A DNA stretch of 36,619 nt from Blautia wexlerae (GCF_013300825.1 NZ_JAAIMY010000030.1:1-36619), one strand, 5' to 3'. Positions 7,640 to 17,593 are shown, counted from the first letter of the stretch. A program made the numbers and translations. Notes: generated by a model from the letters alone, not told the origin.

Positions 7640-9640
7640 TTATTGAAGGTATCCCATCTGAGTCAGTGTATTAAGGATATTTCTTCCTTCCAGAGTTCCG
7701 TCGATAATCCTTCTTGCACGTTTGCTGTCGCCGATGTTCAGAATCTCAACATCATCAGAAACAAAAGCATCGGAAAGCTCTGCGAAAAGCTGTCCCTGAG
7801 CTCTCATACCAAGACATACGAATCCGTAGTCAAATGGAAGCTCACGTTCACCTTCTGCATCTTTTACAAGGAAAGAGCTGTCTTTTACTTCCTGAAGAGC
7901 TGTCTTTGTAAGCTGGGCCACATGATGTTTCTTCATCTGGTCTTTCATGTCATTCTTTGTAACAGGATCCAAGTCACGTCCAATCTGATCCATCATCTCC
8001 ACGATAGAGATTTCAGCATTTCTTGCTGCAAAGAATTCCACAACATCAAGACCAACAGCGCCGCCGCCCACAACAACAACCTTCTTGCCTGTCATATCTT
8101 CCGGATAGTCATTGATGTGATTAATCATTCCCAGGATAGAAGCAACCTTGCTGCCTTCTTTGTCAATGCGGTCGTGAAGTCCCCTGATCGGAGGAAGCAG
8201 TGGTGCGGAACCTGTGGAGCTTACGATCAGGTTCGGATGGAACTTGCGGATATTTTCCGGTGTTCCCTCTGTGTTTGTAAAGATATAAAGATTCTCAAGT
8301 TGCTCTGCTCTGTGGATCAGATAGTTCGGGAAATCAGCCAGACGCTTCTTTGCAGGGATCTTAGAGATCACAGAAGCAAGACCGCCAAGAGTCTCACCCT
8401 TTTCCAGAAGGAAGGTATTACAGCCTACTTCTGCGGCTGTACAGGCAGCTTCCAGTCCGGCAGTACCGCCTCCGATTACTACAACGTTACAGTTTTTGTT
8501 TACTTTCTGATTCTTATAAACATCACCTTCCAGAACAGCCGGGTTTACAGTACAGCGGATCGGACGGTTAAAGCCGATTCTGTTTCCTGCACATCCGATG
8601 TTACAGGAGATACATTTGCGAAGGTCACATTCTCTGCCTGTAGCTACTTTGTTCACCCATGCAGGTTCTGCGATAAGACCACGTCCCATACCGATTAGGT
8701 CTGCATTGCCGTCAGCGAGGATCTGCTCGGCAACCTTCGGGTTACGGATATTTCCCATGGAGATACATGGTTTGCCGAATTTCTCTCTGACAGCTTTAGG
8801 CATATAGGAACGCCATCCGTCTTTCATGTAGTTGGCATCGATCTGATACTGGATAGAACCGTTTAAACCGCAGGAAACATCGAAGATATCAACTTCATCC
8901 TGAACATATTCCAGATATTCAAGAGTATCCTCAAGAGTGTTGCCGCCTTCCATCAGCTCATCTGCGCTGAGACGGAGCATGATCGGGAAGAAAGGTCCAA
9001 CCTGTTTTCTTACTTCCTCAATGACCATACGGCAGAAACGTGTTCTGTTTTCCACAGATCCGCCGAACTCATCTGTACGTTTGTTTGTAAGAGGAGAGAG
9101 GAACTGGCTGATCAGATAGGAATGTCCCGCATGGATCTCTACTGCGTCAAAACCTGCAGCCTGGGCTCTCTTTGCGGCCTCGCCGTATTTCTTTACAATG
9201 TGATGGATTTCTTCCACTGATAACGGACGCGGGATCTCTCCGCCTTCTTTGGACGGAATATCAGATGCGGAAACCGGCTGCATATTTGTACGTGCGGAAA
9301 CAGCGGAAGCACCTGCGTGGTTGATCTGGATCGCAATACAGGTACCATATTTGTGGATCTCTTCACAGAATTTGTACAGACGCGGCAGATAGTTGTCGTG
9401 GTCAATACGAAGCTGAGTAGTTCCGTTGGAACCCTGCGGAGAATCCACACTTGCATTTTCTACGATGATCAGACCTGTGCCGCCTTTGGCACGCTCTTTA
9501 TAATAATTAATGTGAAGAAAACTCATTTCGCCGTTCTGTTCCCCGTAATTGGTTCCCATAGGCATCATAACGATACGGTTTTTGATAGTCATATTTTTTA
9601 CTGTGAGTGGTGTGAAAATATGCTGGTAATTGCTTTTCAT
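7640..9640 (-). CDS. NADH:flavin oxidoreductase / enoate reductase family (FMN, 4Fe-4S, FAD)
   Basis: This 666-residue enzyme is built like 2,4-dienoyl-CoA reductase (FadH), FldZ and BaiH. Residues 1-330 form an Old Yellow Enzyme-type FMN barrel with H170, H173 and candidate proton-donor Y175 in IHAGHSYLISQFLSP. A [4Fe-4S] motif has C338, C343, C346 and C350. The C-terminal part has FAD and NAD(P) folds (GGGTAGLEAA from 390; VVVVGGGAVGLDVVEFF with GGG from 525). Such enzymes reduce C=C bonds conjugated to a carboxyl or carbonyl group. It is first in a minus-strand operon with a YdiB-like dehydrogenase and AroD, so dehydroshikimate, shikimate or a derivative is a plausible substrate. That substrate is inference. 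Confidence 0.9.
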   Translation of the reverse strand: MKSNYQHIFTPLTVKNMTIKNRIVMMPMGTNYGEQNGEMSFLHINYYKERAKGGTGLIIVENASVDSPQGSNGTTQLRIDHDNYLPRLYKFCEEIHKYGTCIAIQINHAGASAVSARTNMQPVSASDIPSKEGGEIPRPLSVEEIHHIVKKYGEAAKRAQAAGFDAVEIHAGHSYLISQFLSPLTNKRTDEFGGSVENRTRFCRMVIEEVRKQVGPFFPIMLRLSADELMEGGNTLEDTLEYLEYVQDEVDIFDVSCGLNGSIQYQIDANYMKDGWRSYMPKAVREKFGKPCISMGNIRNPKVAEQILADGNADLIGMGRGLIAEPAWVNKVATGRECDLRKCISCNIGCAGNRIGFNRPIRCTVNPAVLEGDVYKNQKVNKNCNVVVIGGGTAGLEAACTAAEVGCNTFLLEKGETLGGLASVISKIPAKKRLADFPNYLIHRAEQLENLYIFTNTEGTPENIRKFHPNLIVSSTGSAPLLPPIRGLHDRIDKEGSKVASILGMINHINDYPEDMTGKKVVVVGGGAVGLDVVEFFAARNAEISIVEMMDQIGRDLDPVTKNDMKDQMKKHHVAQLTKTALQEVKDSSFLVKDAEGERELPFDYGFVCLGMRAQGQLFAELSDAFVSDDVEILNIGDSKRARRIIDGTLEGRNILNTLTQMGYLQ

Positions 9641-9722
9641 TACGTCTTTCCTCCTGAAATTTTCTGTTGGATCTATAACTGTTCAGTGCTTTAGCTGTGG
9701 CCTGAATTTCTTTGATGTGTTA

Positions 9723-9752
9723 ATTATATAACGGGATAATCCATAAATCTAA
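9723..9752 (-). promoter_or_regulatory. Candidate promoter for the enoate reductase-aroE-aroD operon
   Basis: Read on the minus strand, a perfect -10 box TATAAT (plus-strand ATTATA, 9723-9728) is preceded at 18 nt by a poor -35-like TTAGAT (9747-9752). It lies about 85 nt upstream of the start at 9640, in the only gap before the operon. The weak -35 suggests activator dependence or a wrong choice. Confidence 0.35.
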
Positions 9753-9962
9753 TTGATAATTCGTGCTATATAATAAAAAACATCTATGGTTTTGCTGAGA
9801 CTTTTATACCTGTGTAGTCGGATTCGCAGACAAGTGAGTGGTATAGTTACTTCAAACACACTGGTTTGCGGGAGAGGGTGAAATACGGGACAATACAAAA
9901 TAACCGTAATACCTTCTATTAAATAGGAAGAAATGCTCAAAAAAACAAAATTTGGAGAAACC

Positions 9963-10003
9963 TGACAAATTTTTCTGCTATATTTTTAACGAAAATGACA
10001 AAT
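9963..10003 (+). promoter_or_regulatory. Direct repeats TGACAAAT upstream of the decarboxylase promoter
   Basis: Two identical 8-mers TGACAAAT occur at 9963-9970 and 9996-10003. They are 33 bp apart (about three helical turns), and the second ends 5 bp before the -35 box at 10009. This is the geometry of a two-site regulator. No regulator is identified. Apart from this and the two promoters, the 9641-10101 gap shows no gene. Confidence 0.35.
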
Positions 10004-10008
10004 AAATG

Positions 10009-10037
10009 TTGAAATTTTCTGCCGGAAAAGGTAAAAT
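10009..10037 (+). promoter_or_regulatory. Sigma-A-type promoter of the Na+-decarboxylase operon
   Basis: TTGAAA (10009-10014) and TAAAAT (10032-10037) are separated by exactly 17 nt. They lie 65 nt upstream of the start at 10102, which has GGAGG at about 10087 as ribosome site. Confidence 0.7.
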
Positions 10038-10101
10038 TAAAATCGGCTAAATTTTTGGGTTAACTTTTAAATATTCTCATAAAGATGGAGGGCAAACAAG
10101 A

Positions 10102-11538
10102 ATGAGTAATGCAACACAAAGCTTAGCAGGCACAAGAATTACTTCTTTGCTTGACGCAAACAGTTTTGTCGAAATCGGACAGGGTGTAACAGCCAGATCC
10201 ACAGATTTCAACATGACTGCAAACAAGGCACCATCTGACGGTGTTATCACCGGATATGGTGTGATCGATGACAAACTGGTTTATGTATACAGCCAGGATG
10301 CATCTGTATTAAACGGTACTGTTGGTGAAATGCATGCAAAGAAGATCACAAGACTTTATGATCTTGCCATGAAAACAGGCGCTCCGGTTATCGGACTTGT
10401 TGACTGTGCAGGTATCCGTCTTCAGGAAGCAACAGACGCACTGGAAGCTTTCGGACAGATTTATCTGAAACAGACACTGGCATCCGGTGTGATCCCACAG
10501 ATCACAGCAATCTTTGGAACATGCGGCGGTGGTATGGCAGTTATCCCGTCCTTGACAGATTTCACATTCATGGAATCCAAAAAAGGAAAAATGTTCGTCA
10601 ACACACCAAACGCACTGGAAGGAAACAACACAGACAAATGCGACACAGCAGCTGCTGATTTCCAGAGCAAAGAGACAGGTCTGATCGATGGCGTTGGTAC
10701 AGAGGATGAGATTCTTGGCCAGATCCGTTCCTTAGTATCACTTCTTCCTTCTAATAATGAAGACACAGACAATTACACAGAGTGTACAGATGATCTTAAC
10801 CGCGTATGCGCAGATCTTGCAAACTGTGCAGGAGACACAGCAATCGCACTTTCCCAGATTGCTGACAACGGTGAATTCTTCGAGACAAAAGCAGACTATG
10901 CAAAAGACATGGTTACAGGCTTTATCCGTTTAAACGGTGCTACAGTAGGTGCTGTTGCAAACAGAAGCGAAGTATATGACGCAGAAGGCAAGAAAGTAGA
11001 AACATTTGACGGAAGCATCTCTGCAAGAGGCGCAAGAAAAGCAGCAGATTTCGTGAAATTCTGCGACGCTTTTGATATTCCGGTACTTACACTTACCAAT
11101 GCAACAGGCTTCATGGCAACCTTATGCAGCGAGAAGATGATGGCGAAATCCGTAGGTGAACTGGTAGCTGCATTCGCAGATGCAACTGTTCCGAAGGTAA
11201 ATGTGATCATCGGCAAAGCTTACGGTACAGCTTACGTGGCAATGAACAGCAAATCTATCGGTGCAGACCTTGTATATGCATGGGATAACGCAGAGATCGG
11301 TATGATGGATGCTTCCCTGGCAGCCAAGATCATGTATGCAGATGCAGATGCTGCTGAACTGAATGAAAAAGCTGCTCAGTACAGAGAGCTTCAGAATGGT
11401 GTTGCTTCCGCAGCAGCAAGAGGCTATGTTGACACTGTGATCAGTCCGGCTGACACAAGAAAATATGTAATTGGTGCATTTGAGATGCTGTTCACAAAGA
11501 GAGAAGATCGTCCGTCTAAGAAACATGGAACGGTCTAA
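10102..11538 (+). CDS. Acyl-CoA carboxyltransferase subunit, MmdA/PccB (12S) family
   Basis: This 478-residue crotonase-fold carboxyltransferase moves CO2 between a CoA ester and biotin. The N-half carries VYVYSQDASVLNGTVGEMHAKKI and the oxyanion loop IFGTCGGGMAV; the C-half carries NATGFMAT and IGKAYGTAYVAMNSKSIGADLVYAW. It resembles methylmalonyl-CoA decarboxylase alpha and the 12S subunit of propionibacterial transcarboxylase. It is shorter than the usual ~510-520 residues of MmdA/PccB, the main reason not to fix the CoA substrate. It is the first gene of an operon with a biotin carrier, a Na+ pump and a second (pyruvate/oxaloacetate-type) carboxyltransferase. There is no biotin carboxylase, so the complex would not use ATP. 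Confidence 0.85.
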   Translation: MSNATQSLAGTRITSLLDANSFVEIGQGVTARSTDFNMTANKAPSDGVITGYGVIDDKLVYVYSQDASVLNGTVGEMHAKKITRLYDLAMKTGAPVIGLVDCAGIRLQEATDALEAFGQIYLKQTLASGVIPQITAIFGTCGGGMAVIPSLTDFTFMESKKGKMFVNTPNALEGNNTDKCDTAAADFQSKETGLIDGVGTEDEILGQIRSLVSLLPSNNEDTDNYTECTDDLNRVCADLANCAGDTAIALSQIADNGEFFETKADYAKDMVTGFIRLNGATVGAVANRSEVYDAEGKKVETFDGSISARGARKAADFVKFCDAFDIPVLTLTNATGFMATLCSEKMMAKSVGELVAAFADATVPKVNVIIGKAYGTAYVAMNSKSIGADLVYAWDNAEIGMMDASLAAKIMYADADAAELNEKAAQYRELQNGVASAAARGYVDTVISPADTRKYVIGAFEMLFTKREDRPSKKHGTV

Positions 11539-11552
11539 GCGGGGTGACGCAT

Positions 11553-12308
11553 ATGAAAATGATCAAAAAAATAACTTCTGTATTCATGACATTTCTCGTA
11601 ATGGCTGCACTGGTGATCGGCAGCACCTCTGTGGTATTTGCCGCAGATAAGGTTGATGATACTGTTAAGTCTACACTGGTAACTACAGCAGAGGGACTGA
11701 CAGATGCCATTGTCCAGCTTAAAGATGAAGAAATCGAGAATTACATGAGTTCAGGAGATGACTTTACAACAAGTGCTATGCAGTCCTGGCAGACATCCAA
11801 GGATGAACTTGGCGCAAAGAAGGACAGCAATGGTGAAACTACTGTAACTTTCAAAGATGATCAGTACACAGTTACTGTTCCTCTTAAATTTGAGAAAGCA
11901 GAAGCAAACTTTGTATATGTCTTTGACTCACAGGGAACACCGACTTCCATGTCTGTAGATGTACAGTATGGTATGGGCAAGACTCTTCAGAGAGCAGGTC
12001 TTAATACTCTGATGGGTATTGGAACTGTATTCGTAATGCTGATTTTATTAAGCCTTCTGATTTCTCTGTTCAGATTCATTCCGAATCCGGAAGCAAAGAA
12101 AGCAGCAGAAGCAAAAGCAGCCAAAGCTGCAAAAGAGGCAGAGGCAGCAGCAATCGCAGCGGCAGCACCTGCACAGGCAGAAGAGAACCTTGCAGATGAC
12201 GGAGAGCTGGTAGCTGTTATCGCAGCAGCAATCGCAGCAGCAGAAGGAACTACAACAGACGGCTTCGTAGTTCGTTCCATCCGTAAAGTAAAAAGAAATA
12301 GAAGATAA
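11553..12308 (+). CDS. OadG-like gamma subunit of a Na+-pumping decarboxylase, with signal peptide
   Basis: The 251-residue protein begins with a signal peptide (MKMIKKI, a hydrophobic run, then VVFAADK). An extracytoplasmic domain of about 130 residues follows, then a membrane helix (LMGIGTVFVMLILLSLLISLFRF), and an Ala/Glu/Lys-rich cytoplasmic tail ending in basic residues. The helix and tail are OadG-like; that subunit helps assemble the pump and contacts the alpha subunit. Classical OadG is only about 80-100 residues and lacks the exported domain, so this is an extended version. ATG 11553 is chosen over an in-frame GTG at 11544 because GCGGGGTG lies just upstream. It starts 14 nt after the carboxyltransferase stop. 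Confidence 0.8.
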   Translation: MKMIKKITSVFMTFLVMAALVIGSTSVVFAADKVDDTVKSTLVTTAEGLTDAIVQLKDEEIENYMSSGDDFTTSAMQSWQTSKDELGAKKDSNGETTVTFKDDQYTVTVPLKFEKAEANFVYVFDSQGTPTSMSVDVQYGMGKTLQRAGLNTLMGIGTVFVMLILLSLLISLFRFIPNPEAKKAAEAKAAKAAKEAEAAAIAAAAPAQAEENLADDGELVAVIAAAIAAAEGTTTDGFVVRSIRKVKRNRR

Positions 12309-12335
12309 TTGTCATTTATTTAGGAGGATTTTAAA

Positions 12336-12704
12336 ATGAAAAGCTATACAATTACAGTAAATGGTACAGCATATGAAGTAACTGTTGAAGAAACAGGAAG
12401 CGTATCCGCTCCTGCAGCAGCTCCAAAAGCAGCACCTAAGGCTGCACCTGCAGCAGCTCCGAAAGCAGCAGCTCCTGCAGCAGGCGCCGGCGCAGTAAAA
12501 GTAACTGCTTCCGTACCTGGTAAAGTTGTTAAAGTAGCAGCAAGCGTTGGACAGGCAGTAAAAGCCGGAGACAGCGTAATTATTCTTGAATCCATGAAAA
12601 TGGAAATCCCTGTAGTAGCTCCTCAGGACGGTACTATCGCAAGCATTGATGTTGCAGAAGGTGCCTCTGTAGAAAACGGAGATACTTTAGCAACAATGAA
12701 CTAA
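12336..12704 (+). CDS. Biotin carboxyl carrier protein (MmdC/1.3S-type)
   Basis: The 122-residue protein has a short N-terminal segment, a flexible Ala/Pro/Lys linker (about 24-54) and a C-terminal biotinyl domain with the ESMKME motif. K88 is the residue to be biotinylated. It would shuttle carboxyl groups between the carboxyltransferases at 10102 and 13911 and the membrane pump. AGGAGG stands before the start, and the pump gene follows after 16 nt. The linker is highly repetitive in sequence. Confidence 0.95.
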   Translation: MKSYTITVNGTAYEVTVEETGSVSAPAAAPKAAPKAAPAAAPKAAAPAAGAGAVKVTASVPGKVVKVAASVGQAVKAGDSVIILESMKMEIPVVAPQDGTIASIDVAEGASVENGDTLATMN

Positions 12705-12720
12705 GACGGGAGGTAGTCAA

Positions 12721-13869
<1,149 letters not shown>

Positions 13870-13910
13870 CCAGAATATCCGATTAAACAAACTATAAAGG
13901 AGATATAATA

Positions 13911-15323
13911 ATGGCAGAATTAGAGAAAAAACCTGTTAAAATTGTGGAAACCATTCTCCGTGATGCTCATCAGTCCCAGATCGCAACACGTATGACCACA
14001 GAACAGATGCTTCCGATCGTAGATAAACTTGATAAAGTCGGCTATCACGCAGTAGAGTGCTGGGGTGGTGCAACATTCGATGCATCCCTTCGTTTCCTTC
14101 ATGAAGATCCATGGGAAAGACTCCGTAAATTACGTGACGGCTTCAAGAACACAAAACTTCAGATGCTTTTCCGTGGACAGAATATCCTTGGATACCGTCC
14201 ATACGCAGATGACGTTGTAGAATACTTCGTACAGAAATCTGCTGCAAACGGAATCGACATCATCCGTATTTTTGACTGTCTCAATGACCTTCGTAACTTG
14301 CAGACAGCAGTAAGCGCTGCAAACAAAGAGAAGGCTCATGCACAGGTAGCTCTTTCCTACACATTAGGAGATGCTTACACACTGGAATACTGGACAGACA
14401 TTGCAAAACGTATCGAAGATATGGGCGCTGATTCCATCTGTATCAAAGATATGGCAGGTCTTCTCCTTCCAAACAAAGCTACAGAGCTTGTAACAGCATT
14501 AAAAGAAACAGTTAAGATCCCGATCGACCTTCATACACATTACACCTCAGGTGTAGCTTCCATGACTTACTTAAAAGCAGTAGAAGCAGGTGTGGATATC
14601 ATCGATACAGCAATGTCTCCATTTGCACTGGGAACATCCCAGCCTGCAACAGAGGTTATGGTTGAGACATTCAAGGATACACCATACGACACAGGATTTG
14701 ATCAGAAGCTTCTCTCCGAGATCGCTGACTACTTCCGTCCGATCCGTGACGAAGCTCTTGACAGCGGACTGCTCAATCCTAAGAACCTTGGTGTTAACAT
14801 CAAGACTTTACTGTATCAGGTACCGGGCGGTATGCTCTCCAACCTGACTTCCCAGCTGAAAGAACAGCACGCAGAAGACAAATTCTACGATGTTCTCGAG
14901 GAAGTTCCGCGTGTACGTAAAGACCTTGGTGAACCGCCGCTTGTTACTCCGTCTTCTCAGATCGTTGGTACACAGGCTGTATTCAACGTACTTATGGGCG
15001 AGAGATACAAAATGGTTACAAAAGAAACAAAAGATATCCTGTTAGGAAAATACGGCGCAACTGTAAAACCGTTCAATCCGGAAGTACAGAAGAAGTGCAT
15101 CGGCGATGAGAAACCGATCACATGCCGTCCTGCAGACCTTCTTGACAACGAGCTTGAGAAACTTGAGAGCGAAATGGCTCAGTACAAGGAACAGGATGAA
15201 GACGTATTAACATACGCACTGTTCCCACAGGTAGCTATGGACTTCTTCAAATATCGTCAGGCTCAGAAAACAAAAGTTGACGAAAAAGCAGCTGACAAAA
15301 AGAACGGAGCTTATCCTGTATAA
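13911..15323 (+). CDS. oadA: Oxaloacetate decarboxylase alpha / transcarboxylase 5S-type carboxyltransferase
   Basis: This 470-residue HMGL-like TIM-barrel carboxyltransferase acts on pyruvate/oxaloacetate. Metal and catalytic residues are visible: D18 in LRDAHQS, carbamylated-lysine candidate K179 in CIKDMAG, and H208/H210 in LHTHYT. The C-terminal conserved carboxylase domain reaches about residue 430, and the protein then ends in a short charged tail. Unlike classical OadA (about 590 residues) it has no biotin domain, and so depends on the carrier at 12336. That makes it look like the transcarboxylase 5S subunit. A strong hairpin terminator follows. Confidence 0.9.
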   Translation: MAELEKKPVKIVETILRDAHQSQIATRMTTEQMLPIVDKLDKVGYHAVECWGGATFDASLRFLHEDPWERLRKLRDGFKNTKLQMLFRGQNILGYRPYADDVVEYFVQKSAANGIDIIRIFDCLNDLRNLQTAVSAANKEKAHAQVALSYTLGDAYTLEYWTDIAKRIEDMGADSICIKDMAGLLLPNKATELVTALKETVKIPIDLHTHYTSGVASMTYLKAVEAGVDIIDTAMSPFALGTSQPATEVMVETFKDTPYDTGFDQKLLSEIADYFRPIRDEALDSGLLNPKNLGVNIKTLLYQVPGGMLSNLTSQLKEQHAEDKFYDVLEEVPRVRKDLGEPPLVTPSSQIVGTQAVFNVLMGERYKMVTKETKDILLGKYGATVKPFNPEVQKKCIGDEKPITCRPADLLDNELEKLESEMAQYKEQDEDVLTYALFPQVAMDFFKYRQAQKTKVDEKAADKKNGAYPV

Positions 15324-15343
15324 TTAAATATGTCCAAACGAAA

Positions 15344-15371
15344 AAAGGAGCTTGCGCAAGCAGGCTCCTTT
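15344..15371 (+). terminator. Intrinsic terminator after the Na+-decarboxylase operon
   Basis: The stem AAAGGAGC/GCTCCTTT (15344-15351 with 15364-15371) has a 12-nt loop and lies 20 nt after the stop at 15323. The T-run is short, but the opposite-strand A-run and the position support termination. Confidence 0.7.
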
Positions 15372-15417
15372 GCGTTATTATAAAGAAATATGATAAAGAT
15401 ACAGGAAGGAATATTCC

Positions 15418-16773
15418 ATGAGTAAAGTTTTAATTATCGGCGGCGGTGCCGCCGGAATGATGGCGGGGGTTTTCGTAGCCCGTAACCATCATGAAGTTCA
15501 TATATTGGAGAAGAACGAGAAACTGGGCAAGAAAGTATTCATCACAGGAAAAGGCAGATGCAATGTGACAAATGCCTGCGACACAGAAGAACTCTTTCCT
15601 GCAATGATGAGCAATCCCAAGTTCCTCTACAGCGGCTTCTATTCATTTACCCCTCAGGATGTAATGGAGTTCTTTGAGAAAGCAGGTGTCCCTCTGAAGG
15701 TAGAGCGTGGAAACCGCGTATTTCCACAGTCTGACCATTCCTCGGACATCATCCGCGCACTGGAGCGTGAGCTGAAGAAAGCAGGAGCAAAGATTCATCT
15801 TCACACTGCTGTACAGGAAATCATAAAGAAACCGGTAACGGAATTTGTAACAGATTCAGCAAATACCCTGGAATCAGAAGCCACATTAACAGAATCAGGA
15901 TCTGATGCAGGAAAAGGCAGAAAAGGAAAAAAATCACCTGACATACAGCAGGAGAAGATTACAGGAGTTATTCTCACAGATGGTACCTTCATAGAAGGCG
16001 ATGCAGTCATTGTAGCCACAGGTGGATTTTCCTATCAGAGTACCGGCTCCACAGGTGACGGATACCGCTTTGCAAGAGAACTGGGACTGAAAGTCACAGA
16101 CATTGCCCCCTCTCTTGTCCCATTAAAGACAAAAGAAGACTATATCCCTAAGCTTCAGGGACTTTCCCTTAAGAATACAGGTCTCACCATAAAGAATGGA
16201 AAGAAAGTGCTCTATGAGGATTTCGGAGAGATGATGTTTACCCATTTCGGAGTCACAGGTCCAATGATCCTGTCCGCCAGTGCCCACATCGGTGCAAAAC
16301 TGGCGAAAGCACCAAATGGCGAACTGTCCGTATATCTGGATCTGAAGCCGGCACTCACCAGAGAACAGTTGGACGCCAGAATCCTGCGTGAATTTGAAGC
16401 AGGACCAAACAAACAGTTCAAGAACGTGATCGGCGTACTTTTCCCGTCATCCCTGACCCCGGTAATGCTGGAACTGGGCGGAATCCCGGAAGAGAAAAAA
16501 ATCCACGACATTTCCAGAGAAGAACGCCAGCACTTCATTGACCTTATCAAAGCATTCCCGTTCACCATCACAGGAATGGGCGAGTTCAAAGAAGCCATCA
16601 TCACCAGAGGTGGCGTCTCTGTCAAAGAGATCAATCCGGGCACAATGGAATCAAAGAAAATCTCAGGTCTTTACTTCGCAGGTGAGGTACTGGATCTGGA
16701 CGCAGTGACAGGTGGATATAACTTACAGATCGCCTGGTCTACCGCATATCTGGCAGCGCAGGCTATACAGTAA
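15418..16773 (+). CDS. HI0933/YhiN-family FAD-dependent oxidoreductase
   Basis: The 451-residue flavoprotein has the dinucleotide fold GGGAAGMMAGVFVARN at the N-terminus and the family motifs TGKGRCNVTN and RGNRVFPQSDHSSD. The C-terminal signature is GMGEFKEAIITRGGVSVKEINPGTMESKK...GLYFAGEVLDLDAVTGGYNLQIAWSTAYLA. The biochemical role of the family is poorly defined; BaiN, proposed to act in bile-acid dehydroxylation, belongs to it. A low-complexity Ser/Thr/Glu/Lys-rich insertion of about 35 residues lies near residues 140-180. The gene is monocistronic, starting 47 nt after a terminator. Confidence 0.9.
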   Translation: MSKVLIIGGGAAGMMAGVFVARNHHEVHILEKNEKLGKKVFITGKGRCNVTNACDTEELFPAMMSNPKFLYSGFYSFTPQDVMEFFEKAGVPLKVERGNRVFPQSDHSSDIIRALERELKKAGAKIHLHTAVQEIIKKPVTEFVTDSANTLESEATLTESGSDAGKGRKGKKSPDIQQEKITGVILTDGTFIEGDAVIVATGGFSYQSTGSTGDGYRFARELGLKVTDIAPSLVPLKTKEDYIPKLQGLSLKNTGLTIKNGKKVLYEDFGEMMFTHFGVTGPMILSASAHIGAKLAKAPNGELSVYLDLKPALTREQLDARILREFEAGPNKQFKNVIGVLFPSSLTPVMLELGGIPEEKKIHDISREERQHFIDLIKAFPFTITGMGEFKEAIITRGGVSVKEINPGTMESKKISGLYFAGEVLDLDAVTGGYNLQIAWSTAYLAAQAIQ

Positions 16774-16799
16774 GCTGAAACAAGCAGATGATGAGTACC

Positions 16800-16828
16800 T
16801 TGTAGGTGGATTATATCTATGATATGAT
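16800..16828 (+). promoter_or_regulatory. Candidate promoter for the cmk-ispH-S1 genes
   Basis: TTGTAG (16800-16805) and TATGAT (16823-16828) are 17 nt apart, about 88 nt upstream of cmk. Both boxes differ from consensus by one or two bases. This is the only good match seen in the 142-bp gap. Confidence 0.5.
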
Positions 16829-16915
16829 TCAGCTATACGTTATTTAACGATTCATAAACATCAATCAATAATAAAACAGAGAAAATTTGTCTAAATAATA
16901 GAAACAGGAGGAACC

Positions 16916-17593
16916 GTGAAAATGGGATGTAACATAGCTATCGACGGACCTGCAGGAGCAGGAAAGAGCACCATCGCAAAGAAAGTAGCAAAAGAATTAT
17001 CATTTATCTATGTAGACACAGGAGCCATGTACAGAGCAATGGCCTTATATCTTCTGAACCATGGCGTAAACGGAGAAAATCAGGAAGAGATCGAGGCTGT
17101 ATGTTCCGGCGCTGACATCTCCATCGAATACAAAAACGGAGAACAGATTGTCATCCTCAATGGTGAGAACGTAAACACTATGATCCGTACAGAACAGGTA
17201 GGAAACATGGCATCCAAAAGCTCCGCAAACCCGAAAGTCAGAGCCCACCTTCTGAAGCTTCAGAGAACCCTGGCAGAGAAAAACGACGTAGTCATGGACG
17301 GAAGAGACATCGGTACAACCATCCTTCCAAACGCAGAAGTAAAGATCTACCTCACAGCAGGCGCAGACACCAGAGCAAAGAGAAGAGCACTGGAATATGA
17401 GCAGAAAGGTGAGCCTTTCGACCTGGATCAGATCCGAAAAGACATCATCGAGCGTGACCAGCGAGACATGAACCGCGAAATCTCCCCTCTGAAACAGGCA
17501 GATGACGCAGTGCTCGTAGATTCCTCGGAAATGGGAATTGATGATGTTGTAGATGCTATTCTTAATGTATATAAAGAAAAGGTACAGAAATAA
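16916..17593 (+). CDS. cmk: (d)CMP kinase
   Basis: Cytidylate kinase phosphorylates CMP and dCMP with ATP in the cytosol. The 225-residue protein has the P-loop GPAGAGKST, the CMP-contact region YVDTGAMYRAMA, MDGRDIGTTILPNAEVKIYL and the lid arginines in KRRALEYEQKG and RDQRDMNRE. The length is normal. The start is either GTG 16916 (4 nt after AGGAGG) or ATG 16922 (10 nt after); GTG is kept, but either is possible. The order cmk-ispH-S1 is a common Clostridia arrangement. Confidence 0.95.
   Translation: MKMGCNIAIDGPAGAGKSTIAKKVAKELSFIYVDTGAMYRAMALYLLNHGVNGENQEEIEAVCSGADISIEYKNGEQIVILNGENVNTMIRTEQVGNMASKSSANPKVRAHLLKLQRTLAEKNDVVMDGRDIGTTILPNAEVKIYLTAGADTRAKRRALEYEQKGEPFDLDQIRKDIIERDQRDMNREISPLKQADDAVLVDSSEMGIDDVVDAILNVYKEKVQK

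Noticed and set aside
7643-8698. A 351-codon open frame on the plus strand opposite the enoate reductase
   Set aside because: It is a shadow of a clearly recognisable minus-strand gene; its peptide is Cys/Ser/His-rich with no domain and no ribosome site context.
11987-12595. Alanine-rich open frames on the minus strand opposite OadG and the biotin carrier
   Set aside because: They arise from the GCA/GCT-repeat codons of the Ala-rich linkers read backwards; no independent coding evidence.
12336-12704. The repetitive Ala/Pro linker as a tandem DNA repeat or CRISPR-like array
   Set aside because: It is in frame, irregular and typical of biotin-carrier linkers; no direct repeats with spacers occur anywhere in the window.
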